Source: Lachnoanaerobaculum sp. ICM7 (GTDB lineage Bacteria > Bacillota > Clostridia > Lachnospirales > Lachnospiraceae). Taken from it: a stretch of 64,000 bases of DNA. The notes below the pieces were generated by a model, which worked only from the letters and a program-made list of their open reading frames with translations, ran no database searches and had not been told where the DNA came from. This document shows, piece after piece, positions 1 to 8,734 of the stretch. The stretch covers positions 93,501 through 157,500 of the forward strand of contig NZ_ALJL01000028.1 in NCBI RefSeq assembly GCF_000287675.1, written 5' to 3'. Within the stretch, counting starts at the first letter, position 1. The number at the start of each line of letters is the position of its first letter. The position numbers were made by a program, and so were the translations under genes.

Positions 1-1
1 C

Positions 2-871
2 TTAAAAGAAAAATATAAAAAAGAAGTACTTATGGATAAAAAGAATAAAGAACATTTTATGAATAACATGTTCTACGGATTTGATATGGACAGAACCATG
101 CTTCGCATAGGTGCTATGAATATGATGACTCATGGTATAGAAAATCCTTGTATAGAATACAGGGATAGTTTATCCGATCAAAACCCCGATAAGGATATGT
201 ACTCTCTTATACTTGCAAATCCACCATTTAAGGGTAGCCTTGATGCTGACATAGTATCTACAGATATTCTAAAAATATGTAAGACTAAAAAAACAGAGCT
301 TTTATTCCTAGCACTCTTTACAAGAATGCTAAAGATAGGTGGAAGATGTGCCTGTATAGTACCTGATGGTGTGCTTTTTGGTTCTTCCAATGCTCATAAG
401 GCTATAAGAAAAGAATTGATAGAAAATCAAAAGCTGGAAGCAGTAATATCTATGCCTTCCGGAGTCTTTAAACCGTACGCGGGAGTGTCCACAGGTATAC
501 TTATATTTACAAAGACTAATCATGGCGGAACTGATAATGTATGGTTTTATGATATGACAGCTGACGGTAAGAGTCTTGACGATAAGCGATCACCAATAGC
601 AGAAAATGATATACCGGATATTATAGCTCGTTTCAAAAACCTTGATGGTGAAAAGGACAGAAAGTGTACAGATAAGTCCTTTATGGTACCTAAGAGTGAA
701 ATCATAGAAAAAGATTATGATCTATCTATCAATAAATATAAGGAAGTTGAGTATATACCTGTAGAATATCCGCCAACATCTGAGATCTTGGATGAAATAG
801 AGAGACTAAATGAGCAGATAATGGAAGAGACCAGAGTCTTGAGAGAATTATTGAAAGGGACCTCAAATTGA
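2..871 (+). CDS. hsdM: Type I restriction-modification DNA methyltransferase subunit HsdM (3' part, cut by window start)
   Basis: Adenine-N6 methyltransferase subunit of a type I restriction-modification complex (M2S modification, R2M2S restriction). The frame is open from the first bases of the window, so the gene begins upstream; an internal Met at 32 is not its start. The catalytic motif NPPF lies in LILANPPFKG (bases about 209-238), followed by the GGRCACIVPDG and GVFKPYAGVSTGILIF segments typical of HsdM. The last 40 residues are helical, as expected for the HsdS-contacting tail. About 290 residues are visible, compared with roughly 500 in the family. The stop codon (869-871) lies inside a near-palindrome (CCTCAAATTGAGG) that repeats before hsdS2. 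hsdS1 starts 19 bases downstream. The HsdM assignment is secure; specificity is not readable. Confidence 0.95.
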   Translation, partial: LKEKYKKEVLMDKKNKEHFMNNMFYGFDMDRTMLRIGAMNMMTHGIENPCIEYRDSLSDQNPDKDMYSLILANPPFKGSLDADIVSTDILKICKTKKTELLFLALFTRMLKIGGRCACIVPDGVLFGSSNAHKAIRKELIENQKLEAVISMPSGVFKPYAGVSTGILIFTKTNHGGTDNVWFYDMTADGKSLDDKRSPIAENDIPDIIARFKNLDGEKDRKCTDKSFMVPKSEIIEKDYDLSINKYKEVEYIPVEYPPTSEILDEIERLNEQIMEETRVLRELLKGTSN

Positions 872-877
872 GGTTTG
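861..877 (+). repeat. Putative recombination site 1 (upstream of hsdS1)
   Basis: CAAATTGAGGTTTG at 864-877 matches CAACTTGAGGTTTG before hsdS2 in 13 of 14 positions, and both lie almost the same distance from an hsdS start codon. The preceding bases make it a near-perfect palindrome over the hsdM stop codon. A role as a target of the neighbouring tyrosine recombinase is inferred. Confidence 0.5.
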
Positions 878-890
878 TGTGGGATCGTAG

Positions 891-1991
891 ATGAAAGTGA
901 AATTGGAAGAAGTCTGTAAGAGAATCTATGCGGGCGGAGATGTACCTAAAGATAGGTATTCAGAAGAAAAAACAGAATATTATAAAGTCCCTATCTTTGC
1001 AAATGCTGAAAAAGATGAAGGTTTGTACGGATATACAGATGAAGCAAGAGAAAAAGAGCTAAGTATTACTGTTGCAGCGAGGGGGACTATAGGATATACA
1101 GTAATTAGAAGGGAACCATTTTTACCAGTTGTTAGGCTTATAACTGTTGTTCCTGATTTGGAGAAAGTATCAGAAAGATACTTGTTCTATGCGTTGAAAA
1201 TGTGTAAACCACAGTCTAGTGGTACATCTATTCCGCAACTTACAGTTCCTGATATAAAGAGGAATACTCTTAATCTGTTAGATATTGCTGAACAGGAGTC
1301 TATAGCAAATATATTAGATAAATTAAAAGGAATTATAAAATTGAGAACAGAAGTGATTTTTAAATTGGATGAACTTATCAGAGCCCGATTTGTAGAGATG
1401 TTTGGAGACTTGAAAAATACGATTAGATTGGGAGATTGTTGTAAGGTTCATGCAAGAATAGGATGGCAAGCATTAACTAGAGATGAACATATGAAAACGG
1501 GGGAATATATGCTTGTTACAGGGACAGATTTTATTGATGGTAAAATAAACTACAATACGTGTGTATACGTTACTAGGGAAAGATATGAAATGGATCCACA
1601 TATTATTCTAAGAGAAAATGATATTCTGATTACGAAAGATGGATCTATAGGAAAAGTTGCTATTATACATAATTTATCAAAACCAGCAACGCTAAATAGC
1701 GGAGTATTTGTGGTTAGGCCAAAAGATATATTTAATAAAGAATATATTTCAGGTGTTTTTAGAGGACCGTTATTTGAAAAATTTATAGAATTATCAAAGA
1801 CAGGAGCGACGATTAAACATTTGAACCAAAAACATTTAGTTGAATTTAGAATTCCTTTGCCAACACTTGAAAAGCAAGAAGTTTTCGCTAGATTTTCAAA
1901 TCAAATCAACAAATCAAAAGTTGAGGTGCAAAGGGCACTTGATGAAGCACAGTTATTATTTGATAGTCTTATGCAAAAGTACTTTGGATAG
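891..1991 (+). CDS. hsdS: Type I restriction specificity subunit HsdS1
   Basis: DNA-recognition subunit of the type I system; it sets the bipartite target sequence for HsdM and HsdR. The 366 residues show the usual two-half layout: TRD1 (about 1-130), a conserved helical spacer with the signature IRARFVEMF (about 160-168), TRD2 (about 170-320), then a second conserved helical tail with QINKSKVEVQRAL and LFDSLMQKYF. It is a complete HsdS by length and architecture. The 22-base stretch coding the ARFVEMF linker (1381-1402) recurs in hsdS2 (3611-3632) with one change, and AAAAGTTGAGGTG in its tail resembles the recombination-site motif. It is co-transcribed with hsdM by position. Two HsdS genes beside a recombinase suggest switchable specificity. 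Confidence 0.93.
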   Translation: MKVKLEEVCKRIYAGGDVPKDRYSEEKTEYYKVPIFANAEKDEGLYGYTDEAREKELSITVAARGTIGYTVIRREPFLPVVRLITVVPDLEKVSERYLFYALKMCKPQSSGTSIPQLTVPDIKRNTLNLLDIAEQESIANILDKLKGIIKLRTEVIFKLDELIRARFVEMFGDLKNTIRLGDCCKVHARIGWQALTRDEHMKTGEYMLVTGTDFIDGKINYNTCVYVTRERYEMDPHIILRENDILITKDGSIGKVAIIHNLSKPATLNSGVFVVRPKDIFNKEYISGVFRGPLFEKFIELSKTGATIKHLNQKHLVEFRIPLPTLEKQEVFARFSNQINKSKVEVQRALDEAQLLFDSLMQKYFG

Positions 1992-2087
1992 GAAATAAAT
2001 AATAAAAACTAGGATAAATGTATGAAAAGCTTTTAGTAATGAGTATAAACAAATCAGGATATGAAATAAAGTATTAATTGGTGTAGG

Positions 2088-2118
2088 ATGATGGTATATA
2101 AGGGAGTATACTATCATG
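2088..2118 (+). promoter_or_regulatory. Hairpin enclosing the recombinase ribosome binding site and start
   Basis: ATGATGGTATA (2088-2098) and TATACTATCAT (2107-2117) pair over 11 positions with one G-T wobble. The 8-base loop holds the AGGGAG ribosome binding site (2101-2106), and the base of the 3' arm overlaps the ATG start at 2116. The fold should limit translation of the recombinase; this function is inferred. Confidence 0.55.
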
Positions 2119-3084
2119 GAAGAAAAAATTGTAATCATACTAAATGAGATGTCAGAGTATTTATCTATTTCGCAGATGAAAAAGCTTCAGGAGGTTATCT
2201 TGAAAGCTTTTTCTGATTGTGAAGCTACTAAGCAGGAAATATCAAATGAAGAGTTTTTGAAACTTTTTTTAGATGCAAAGAAGGTAGAAGGATGTTCTGA
2301 AAGGACAATACAATATTATAAGGCAACTATAGAACATTTGTTAAAGAATAAGGAAACACCGGTAAGAAGAGTAACTACCGAGGAGATGAGGGAATACCTT
2401 TCAGACTATCAAAAGATAAATAATTGCAGCAACACAACTATTGATAATATAAGACGAAATATTTCAAGTTTCTTTTCATGGCTTGAAGAGGAGGACTATA
2501 TTCTAAAAAGTCCTATGAAGCGTATACATAAGATAAAGACCAAGACTGTGGTGAAGAGTGTTATTTCTGATGAGAGCATAGAAAGGCTTAGAGATAATTG
2601 TGCATCAAAAAGGGATAGGGCGATAATTGACTTACTGTATTCTACCGGTATAAGAGTAGGAGAACTTGTTAATTTAAATATAAGTGACATAGACTTGGAA
2701 GGACGTGAGTGCGTAGTATATGGCAAGGGGAATAAAGAGAGAAAGGTATACTTTGATGCTAAGGCAAAAGTACATCTTATTGACTATATTGAAAGTAGGG
2801 ATGATGATAAGGAAGCCCTCTTTGTAACTTTGGATGCACCACATGATAGATTGAAAATAAGTGGAGTGGAGATTAGATTAAGAGAACTTGGCAGAAAGTT
2901 GAATCTTGAAAAAATCCACCCACATAAGTTCCGTAGAAGCATGGCGACCAGAGCAATAGATAAGGGAATGCCAATTGAACAGGTGCAAAAGATACTGGGA
3001 CATTCTCAAATAGATACTACAATGCAATACGCCATGGTAAACCAAAATAATGTAAAGAACTCCCATCAGAGGTATATTGCTTGA
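2116..3084 (+). CDS. Tyrosine recombinase (XerC/D-like) inside the hsdS locus
   Basis: Site-specific tyrosine recombinase of 322 residues. An N-terminal SAM-like core-binding domain (about 50-140) precedes the catalytic domain, where the expected residues are visible: Arg in STGIRVGEL (about residue 180), HPHKFRRS (His-x-x-Arg, about 268-275), LGHS (about 296) and the nucleophile Tyr in TTMQYA (about 304). It sits between two hsdS genes on the same strand. In several known type I systems a recombinase in this position shuffles target recognition domains. Its start (ATG 2116) is fixed by AGGGAG nine bases upstream, both embedded in a hairpin. About 120 bases separate it from hsdS1, so it may have its own promoter. 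Activity and sites are inferred. Confidence 0.9.
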   Translation: MEEKIVIILNEMSEYLSISQMKKLQEVILKAFSDCEATKQEISNEEFLKLFLDAKKVEGCSERTIQYYKATIEHLLKNKETPVRRVTTEEMREYLSDYQKINNCSNTTIDNIRRNISSFFSWLEEEDYILKSPMKRIHKIKTKTVVKSVISDESIERLRDNCASKRDRAIIDLLYSTGIRVGELVNLNISDIDLEGRECVVYGKGNKERKVYFDAKAKVHLIDYIESRDDDKEALFVTLDAPHDRLKISGVEIRLRELGRKLNLEKIHPHKFRRSMATRAIDKGMPIEQVQKILGHSQIDTTMQYAMVNQNNVKNSHQRYIA

Positions 3085-3091
3085 TCTTTTT

Positions 3092-3106
3092 GCAACTTGA
3101 GGTTTG
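3092..3106 (+). repeat. Putative recombination site 2 (upstream of hsdS2)
   Basis: GCAACTTGAGGTTTG, in direct orientation with the 864-877 copy and 15 bases before the hsdS2 ATG at 3121. Recombination between the two direct copies would excise hsdS1 plus the recombinase and place hsdS2 directly behind hsdM. Confidence 0.5.
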
Positions 3107-3120
3107 GTGAAGGCATAATA

Positions 3121-4215
3121 ATGGAATTTATGTTATTAGAAGATTGCTGCGAAATACTAGATTCTTTGAGAATACCTATAACTGCATCAGATAGAGAAAA
3201 GGGAATATATCCATATTATGGAGCTAATGGAATACAAGACTATGTTTCAAGTTATATATTTGATGATGACCTTGTTCTTTTAGCTGAAGACGGTGGTAGT
3301 TTTGGATCAAAAACAAAACCTATCGCATATAGGGTATCTGGTAAATGTTGGGTGAATAATCATGCACATGTACTTAAGCCAAAAGAAGGAATAGATGTAG
3401 ATTTCTTATGCTATTCGTTGATGTTTTATAATACGAAAGGTTTGGTTAATGGAGCGACAAGGCAGAAATTAACTCAATCTGCAATGAGAAAAATGAAAAT
3501 ACCTAAACTGCATATAGATATACAACTAGATATTGTAAAAGAAATAAAATCAGTAATATCAATAATTGATATTAGAGAAAAACAATTGGAAAAATTAAGC
3601 TTACTAGTAAGAGCCCGATTTGTGGAGATGTTTTGTAATAAAGGATATCCAGTTTTGGGATGGAATGATGTTTTCAATACTACTACTGGAAAACTTGATT
3701 CTAACGCAATGGTAGAAAATGGGGATTATCCTTTTTTTACATGTGCAAAAGAGGTATTTAGAATTGATAAATATGCTTTTGAACAAGAAGCTCTTATTTT
3801 AGCGGGGAATAATGCAGCTGGAAAATATGATGTTAAGTACTATAAAGGTAAATTTAACGCTTACCAGAGAACTTATATATTAAGTCTTAAGCAAGATTGG
3901 TCATATAGGTTATTCCAATATCAGCTAGAAGACAAACTTGTTTATCTTCAGAAGCATTCATTAGGGGGATTAACTAAGTATTTAACATTGAAAATATTAG
4001 GAGACTTATCATTTATTATTCCACCCATAGATAAACAAGCTTATTTTGAAAAGTTTGTTGAACAAGTCAACAAATCAAAATTGATAACTTACTATCACCT
4101 CAAATCCATATATACAAAACCTCAACTTTGCTGTAAAATGGTCATAGTTAACGATTTTCTTAATACAAAGAGGTTTTGGATAAATAAAACCTTAAGAATA
4201 TTCTCACCAAGGTGA
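3121..4215 (+). CDS. hsdS: Type I restriction specificity subunit HsdS2 with an aberrant C-terminus
   Basis: Second specificity gene. From ATG 3121 (chosen because it has the same spacing from the TTGAGGTTTG repeat as hsdS1; an in-frame codon at 3097 lies inside the repeat) it encodes about 364 residues. TRD1 covers about 1-150, the spacer contains VRARFVEMF (about 163-171), and TRD2 follows. The TRDs differ from those of hsdS1. The family tail begins normally (FVEQVNKSK) but after base 4080 it is replaced by about 45 unrelated residues ending RIFSPR, where hsdS1 has the helical LFDSLMQKYF tail. This may be a recombination scar or a silent cassette. Function as an active HsdS is uncertain; membership in the family is clear. 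Confidence 0.85.
   Translation: MEFMLLEDCCEILDSLRIPITASDREKGIYPYYGANGIQDYVSSYIFDDDLVLLAEDGGSFGSKTKPIAYRVSGKCWVNNHAHVLKPKEGIDVDFLCYSLMFYNTKGLVNGATRQKLTQSAMRKMKIPKLHIDIQLDIVKEIKSVISIIDIREKQLEKLSLLVRARFVEMFCNKGYPVLGWNDVFNTTTGKLDSNAMVENGDYPFFTCAKEVFRIDKYAFEQEALILAGNNAAGKYDVKYYKGKFNAYQRTYILSLKQDWSYRLFQYQLEDKLVYLQKHSLGGLTKYLTLKILGDLSFIIPPIDKQAYFEKFVEQVNKSKLITYYHLKSIYTKPQLCCKMVIVNDFLNTKRFWINKTLRIFSPR
4115..4131 (-). repeat. Putative recombination site 3 (inverted, in the hsdS2 tail)
   Basis: On the minus strand this reads GCAAAGTTGAGGTTTTG, matching the motif at 3092-3106 in inverted orientation. A shorter minus-strand match (ATTTGAGGT) lies at 4097-4105. The copy lies in the aberrant tail of hsdS2, so inverted sites flank hsdS2. 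Role inferred. Confidence 0.4.
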
Positions 4216-4263
4216 GATATTCATTATTTAATACTACTTACTAAAACTATGGGGAGGTTTGCC

Positions 4264-7200
4264 ATGGGCAACTTTGACTATTTGAAAGAGGAAAAAAGGT
4301 TTGATACTTTTTCAAATGTGGCTATTGCGGCAGAAAAAGTTTTATATATAGATCCGGGACTATGTGTGATGAATTGCCGTAGAGCGATGGAGTTTGCAAT
4401 CAAGTGGATGTATTCAGTCGATGCATCATTGACTAAGCCATATCAGGAGAATCTTATAAGCTTGATGAATACGGAAGAATTCAAAGATATTATTGATGAA
4501 GACCTGTTCAAACGTATGGATTTCATACGAAAGATAGGTAATGAAGGTACTCACAATGCAAGGAAAATAACAGAGGAACAGGCAATACTTTGTCTTGAAA
4601 ATCTGCATATATTCTTTGACTTTGTGAGCTATTGTTATGCGGATAATTATACTGAACAAAGATTTGACAGATCACTTATGACTAAGGAAGTGGAGCTACC
4701 AAAAACCCCTGAGATTTCAAATATAGATTTAGATAAGCTGATGGCAGAAAATGCATCACTTAGGGCTTCACTTACAGAGCAGAGAGAAGAAAAGATTCAA
4801 AGCTATGTTACAAAACCGCTGGAACTTTCAGAATATTCAACAAGAAAAATATACATCGATGCTATGCTCTTAGATGCAGGATGGAGAGAAGGTAGCGACT
4901 GGTTAAATGAAGTAAAATTAAAAGGATTACCTACAAAATCAGGTGAAGGTTTTGCAGACTATGTACTTTATGATAGTGTAAATAGGCCAATTGCAGTGGT
5001 AGAAGCAAAGCGTACATGTGTGGATGTTGTAGCCGGAAGAAAACAAGCGAGCGACTATGCAGATGCCATTGAGAAAGAGACCGGAAGACGTCCTTGTATT
5101 TTCCTTACGAATGGATTTGAAACCAAAATAATAGACGGAAAATATCCGGAAAGAAAGGTAGCAAGTGTATATTCAAAAGAAGATTTGGAAAAGATGTTCA
5201 ACTTAAGGAAGATGAGAACATCTCTTGAAAATGTTGTTATAGATAAGAATATTGCAGGTAGATATTATCAGGAGGCGGCAATTAAGGCAGTATGTAATGC
5301 TTTCGATAGAAAAAATCGTAGGAAGGCATTGCTGGTTATGGCAACAGGCTCAGGAAAGACAAGAACTGTAATAGAGTTATGCCATGTACTTCTTGATGCC
5401 GGATGGATCAAGAATATCTTATTCCTTGCGGACAGAATAACTTTGGTACGCCAAGCAAAAAGAGCATTTCAAACTAATTATCCAAATCTTTCACTGACGA
5501 ATCTTTGTGAAGACAAGGAAAATTATAATGCTCATTGCGTTTTTTCTACATATCAGACTATGATGAATTGTATAGATTCTGTTAAGGATGAGGATAGAAA
5601 ATTATTTACATGCGGACATTTTGATCTTGTGGTATGTGATGAAGCACACAGGTCTATTTATAATAAATACAAGAATATCTTCACATACTTTGATGCTCCG
5701 CTTGTAGGACTTACGGCTACCCCTAAGGATGACATTGACAAGAATACTTATGAAAGATTTGATCTGGAGCAGGGTGTACCTACATATGGATATGAACTTG
5801 CAGAAGCTGTAAAAGACGGATATCTTGTGGACTTTTTATCTGTTGAGACGAAGCTTAAGTTTATTGAGGACGGAATTGTATATGCTGATCTTTCTGATGA
5901 AGATAAAGCAATATATGAAAATACTTTTGAGATGGAAGATGGTAGTTTGCCTGAGGCAATAAATTCATCTGCACTTAATGATTGGATATTTAATACAGAT
6001 ACTATTCGTCAAGCTCTTGATACATTTATGGAAAATGGAATAAAAATAGACTATGGACAGAAGATTGGGAAGAGTATTATCTTTGCAAAAAACCATGCTC
6101 ATGCTGAGAAAATTCTGAAGATTTTTAATAAAGAGTATCCGCATTTAATAGACCATGCTCAGGTTATTGATAATAGAATCAAGAATGCACTGAATATTAT
6201 TGATGAATTTTCAGACGCAAATAAACTTCCTCAGATAGCTATTTCTGTTGATATGCTTGATACCGGTATTGATGTGCCGGAGGTTGTAAACCTTGTATTT
6301 TTCAAGAAGGTAATGAGTTATGCAAAGTTTTGGCAGATGATAGGGCGTGGAACAAGACTGTGCCCGGGGCTTATTGACGGTGTGGATAAGTCTAAATTTT
6401 ATATTTTCGATTTTTGTGGGAATTTTGATTTCTTTAGAATAAATAAAGGTAAAGCTGCTGCAAATGATACTTCTATTCAAAGTGCTATATTTAGTTTGAA
6501 GTTTGAAATAGCGTATAGATTGCAGGATATGGACTACCAGACAGAAGAGTTGATAGCATTTAGAAAAAGACTTGTAGAGGAGATGGTAGGAAAGGTAGTC
6601 GAACTTCCAAGAGATAATTTTGCTATAAGACAGCACTTGAAATATGTTGAAATGTATTCTTCAGAAGAAGGATATAAAGCTCTTACATTTGAAGATACTG
6701 TACTGATAAGGGAAGAACTCGCACCACTAATTTTACCTGAAGATGATGAGATCAGTGCAGTTCGTTTTGATGCGTTAATGTATGGAATAGAACTTGCATG
6801 TTTGGCGGGTAAATCATATAAGAGATTCGTTACTGATTTAAAGAGAAATGTGAAAAAACTTGCAAATATTGCAAACATTACAGAGATAAATGAGCAATCA
6901 GATCTTATAGGAGATATTTTACATACGGATTATATAGTAGACTGTGGTGTAAATGAGTTTGAGAGAATCAGAGAAAAGCTTCGTGATCTTATGAAATATA
7001 TTCCTAAGGGAGGTGTTATATATGAGACTAACTTTACAGATGATATTATTTCTATAGAATGGAATGACTCGGATCTTGAAAGCGATTCACTCAAAAACTA
7101 TCGTGCAAAGGCTGAATATTATATCAGGGAGCACCAGGATAATGAGGCTATAAAAAAGCTGAAATCAAATATACCTTTAAGTAAAGAGGATATAAAGGAA

Positions 7201-7551
7201 CTTGAAAATGTTCTTTGGTCGGAGCTTGGAACTAAAGAGGAATATGAACATGAATATGGACAAAAACCGCTTGGAGAACTTGTTCGTGAAATAGTCGGTC
7301 TTGATATGAATGCGGCAAAGGAAGCATTTTCAGAGTACCTTGAGAACAGTAATCTTGACAACAGACAGATTTACTTTGTAAACCAGATAGTGGAGTATAT
7401 AGTTCACAATGGAATGATGAAGGATCTATCTGTATTACAAGATGCTCCATTTACAGATCAAGGAAGTATAGTCGAAATATTTACAGACATAAGTGTATGG
7501 ATGGATATCAAAAGTATTATTGATAATATTAATGAGAATGCGGCTGCGTAG
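4264..7551 (+). CDS. hsdR: Type I restriction endonuclease subunit HsdR
   Basis: ATP-dependent translocase and nuclease subunit of the type I system. ATG 4264 is preferred because GGGGAGG sits seven bases upstream; an in-frame ATG at 4249 has this motif inside its coding sequence. About 1095 residues: an N-terminal DUF4145-like helical domain (1-145); an HSDR_N PD-(D/E)XK nuclease domain with FADYVL and VVEAKR (about 230-250); an SF2 helicase core with Walker A MATGSGKTRT (about 359), DEAH box (about 459), GLTATPK, and motif VI QMIGRGTRL (about 690); then a C-terminal helical region. Full length with no lesion seen. It follows hsdS2 closely, unlike the common R-M-S order. Confidence 0.96.
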   Translation: MGNFDYLKEEKRFDTFSNVAIAAEKVLYIDPGLCVMNCRRAMEFAIKWMYSVDASLTKPYQENLISLMNTEEFKDIIDEDLFKRMDFIRKIGNEGTHNARKITEEQAILCLENLHIFFDFVSYCYADNYTEQRFDRSLMTKEVELPKTPEISNIDLDKLMAENASLRASLTEQREEKIQSYVTKPLELSEYSTRKIYIDAMLLDAGWREGSDWLNEVKLKGLPTKSGEGFADYVLYDSVNRPIAVVEAKRTCVDVVAGRKQASDYADAIEKETGRRPCIFLTNGFETKIIDGKYPERKVASVYSKEDLEKMFNLRKMRTSLENVVIDKNIAGRYYQEAAIKAVCNAFDRKNRRKALLVMATGSGKTRTVIELCHVLLDAGWIKNILFLADRITLVRQAKRAFQTNYPNLSLTNLCEDKENYNAHCVFSTYQTMMNCIDSVKDEDRKLFTCGHFDLVVCDEAHRSIYNKYKNIFTYFDAPLVGLTATPKDDIDKNTYERFDLEQGVPTYGYELAEAVKDGYLVDFLSVETKLKFIEDGIVYADLSDEDKAIYENTFEMEDGSLPEAINSSALNDWIFNTDTIRQALDTFMENGIKIDYGQKIGKSIIFAKNHAHAEKILKIFNKEYPHLIDHAQVIDNRIKNALNIIDEFSDANKLPQIAISVDMLDTGIDVPEVVNLVFFKKVMSYAKFWQMIGRGTRLCPGLIDGVDKSKFYIFDFCGNFDFFRINKGKAAANDTSIQSAIFSLKFEIAYRLQDMDYQTEELIAFRKRLVEEMVGKVVELPRDNFAIRQHLKYVEMYSSEEGYKALTFEDTVLIREELAPLILPEDDEISAVRFDALMYGIELACLAGKSYKRFVTDLKRNVKKLANIANITEINEQSDLIGDILHTDYIVDCGVNEFERIREKLRDLMKYIPKGGVIYETNFTDDIISIEWNDSDLESDSLKNYRAKAEYYIREHQDNEAIKKLKSNIPLSKEDIKELENVLWSELGTKEEYEHEYGQKPLGELVREIVGLDMNAAKEAFSEYLENSNLDNRQIYFVNQIVEYIVHNGMMKDLSVLQDAPFTDQGSIVEIFTDISVWMDIKSIIDNINENAAA

Positions 7552-7612
7552 TTATGGTACTTTTAGTACTCTCATATTATTGTGAATTGTTTTTTAAAAA
7601 TGGAACTAGATT

Positions 7613-7744
7613 ATGAGATATGTATATGAGTTAAAAGCGAAAGAACATAGGAATTATATTAATTTACAAGATTATGAAAAGGATATTTTATATTCAATAA
7701 AAAGTTTTTTTGAAGATATAGGAGGTACTTTAGTTGAAATTTAA
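7613..7744 (+). CDS. Small ORF upstream of the DUF6994-like gene
   Basis: ATG at 7613 opens a 43-codon frame (begins MRYVYELKAKEHRN, ends GGTLVEI) that overlaps the start of the following gene by 11 bases and contains that gene's GGAGG site. The arrangement is compatible with translational coupling. No good ribosome binding site is visible before the ATG and I recognise no family. It could be a leader peptide or chance. Confidence 0.25.
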   Translation: MRYVYELKAKEHRNYINLQDYEKDILYSIKSFFEDIGGTLVEI

Positions 7745-8519
7745 AAATTATTTATTTGAATTATATCAGGACTTTCCAAAATGTTTTGATATAAAAAACA
7801 TAAAAGAAGTTGATAAAGTGAGCAACGATTTATATGATGATTTGAAAAAAGCTTTCTTTGATGACAATGCTTTGAAGAAAATAGGATTAGATAACATTAC
7901 TAAAAAGCTTCAAAACGTAGGAAATGGACCTTACTATACACTATTTGCCGATGAGGATAAATTTTTATTATCAGCCGATTATATTGGAGCATCGATATAT
8001 TGGGCAAAAAAAGCAGGATTGTCTGATATAGAAATAATAAGTTATTTGTTTATTTCGAGAACTATAGGAGGTCATATAGTTTTTCCGAGGGGTAATGGAG
8101 TTACTACAGTTAATCAAGCAAGGGGTGGAGAGCCACAAACAAAAGGTGGACGATATAAAGGGTATTATGACAGATTCGATTTAACACTCTATGCAATAAA
8201 GCATTGGTTTGCAAGGAAAAATTTTTCCAAGATAAATTATGCCATTGATAATTATAAGGAATGGTTTAAACTATTTATTAATGACATAGAGTTAGAAGAT
8301 GGATTTAAGAATTTTATCAACTTCTTTTATTTAGAAGATTTTGTATCTGAAAATCTTGAAATTATTGATTTGGTCAACTCTGATTTAAAGAATAATAAAA
8401 AACTATTTTTGGTTAAGGAAGATATAAGTGTTCCGAGTACAAGAGAAAGTTATCTGCAATATGTTATAAATAGTAATATTATTATTTGGAAAAGGACTAA
8501 GAAACTATTGGAGAAATAG
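7734..8519 (+). CDS. DUF6994-like protein of unknown function
   Basis: 261 residues starting with TTG at 7734, supported by GGAGG at 7721-7725. No signal peptide or membrane segment. The middle carries GGHIVFPRG, VNQARGG and YYDRFDLTLYAIKHW (about 117-162), a pattern I associate with the DUF6994 family of uncharacterised bacterial proteins; the match is from memory. The N-terminal third is acidic and helical, and the C-terminus basic (WKRTKKLLEK). It lies directly behind hsdR and before a strong terminator, so it may be the last gene of the restriction operon or an independent defence cargo gene. No catalytic motif is evident. Confidence 0.6.
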   Translation: MKFKNYLFELYQDFPKCFDIKNIKEVDKVSNDLYDDLKKAFFDDNALKKIGLDNITKKLQNVGNGPYYTLFADEDKFLLSADYIGASIYWAKKAGLSDIEIISYLFISRTIGGHIVFPRGNGVTTVNQARGGEPQTKGGRYKGYYDRFDLTLYAIKHWFARKNFSKINYAIDNYKEWFKLFINDIELEDGFKNFINFFYLEDFVSENLEIIDLVNSDLKNNKKLFLVKEDISVPSTRESYLQYVINSNIIIWKRTKKLLEK

Positions 8520-8568
8520 ATTAAAGAAAGTATCTTCATTAAAAAATTTCATAATTCAAGTTACCGCT

Positions 8569-8617
8569 AAGGATAAATTTTCACTATTAAAGTGTAGGGA
8601 GAATTTATCCTTTTTTT
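8569..8617 (+). terminator. Rho-independent terminator after the DUF6994-like gene
   Basis: AAGGATAAATTTTC and its near-complement GAGAATTTATCCTT form a long stem around an AT-rich loop, followed by a run of seven T. It closes the restriction operon. Confidence 0.8.
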
Positions 8618-8734
8618 CTTTTTGGTAGAAAAAAATTATTTCACATATATGCAAACTTCCTACATGGTTAAAAACCAAGTGTACATTGAAAACTTAATAG
8701 ACCAGGGTAGGACGTTATCTATTTGTTGAGAATT

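Noticed and set aside
4198..4221. TCTCACC/GGTGAGA hairpin before hsdR as a terminator
   Set aside because: No T tract follows and hsdR must be transcribed through it in the operon; function unclear.
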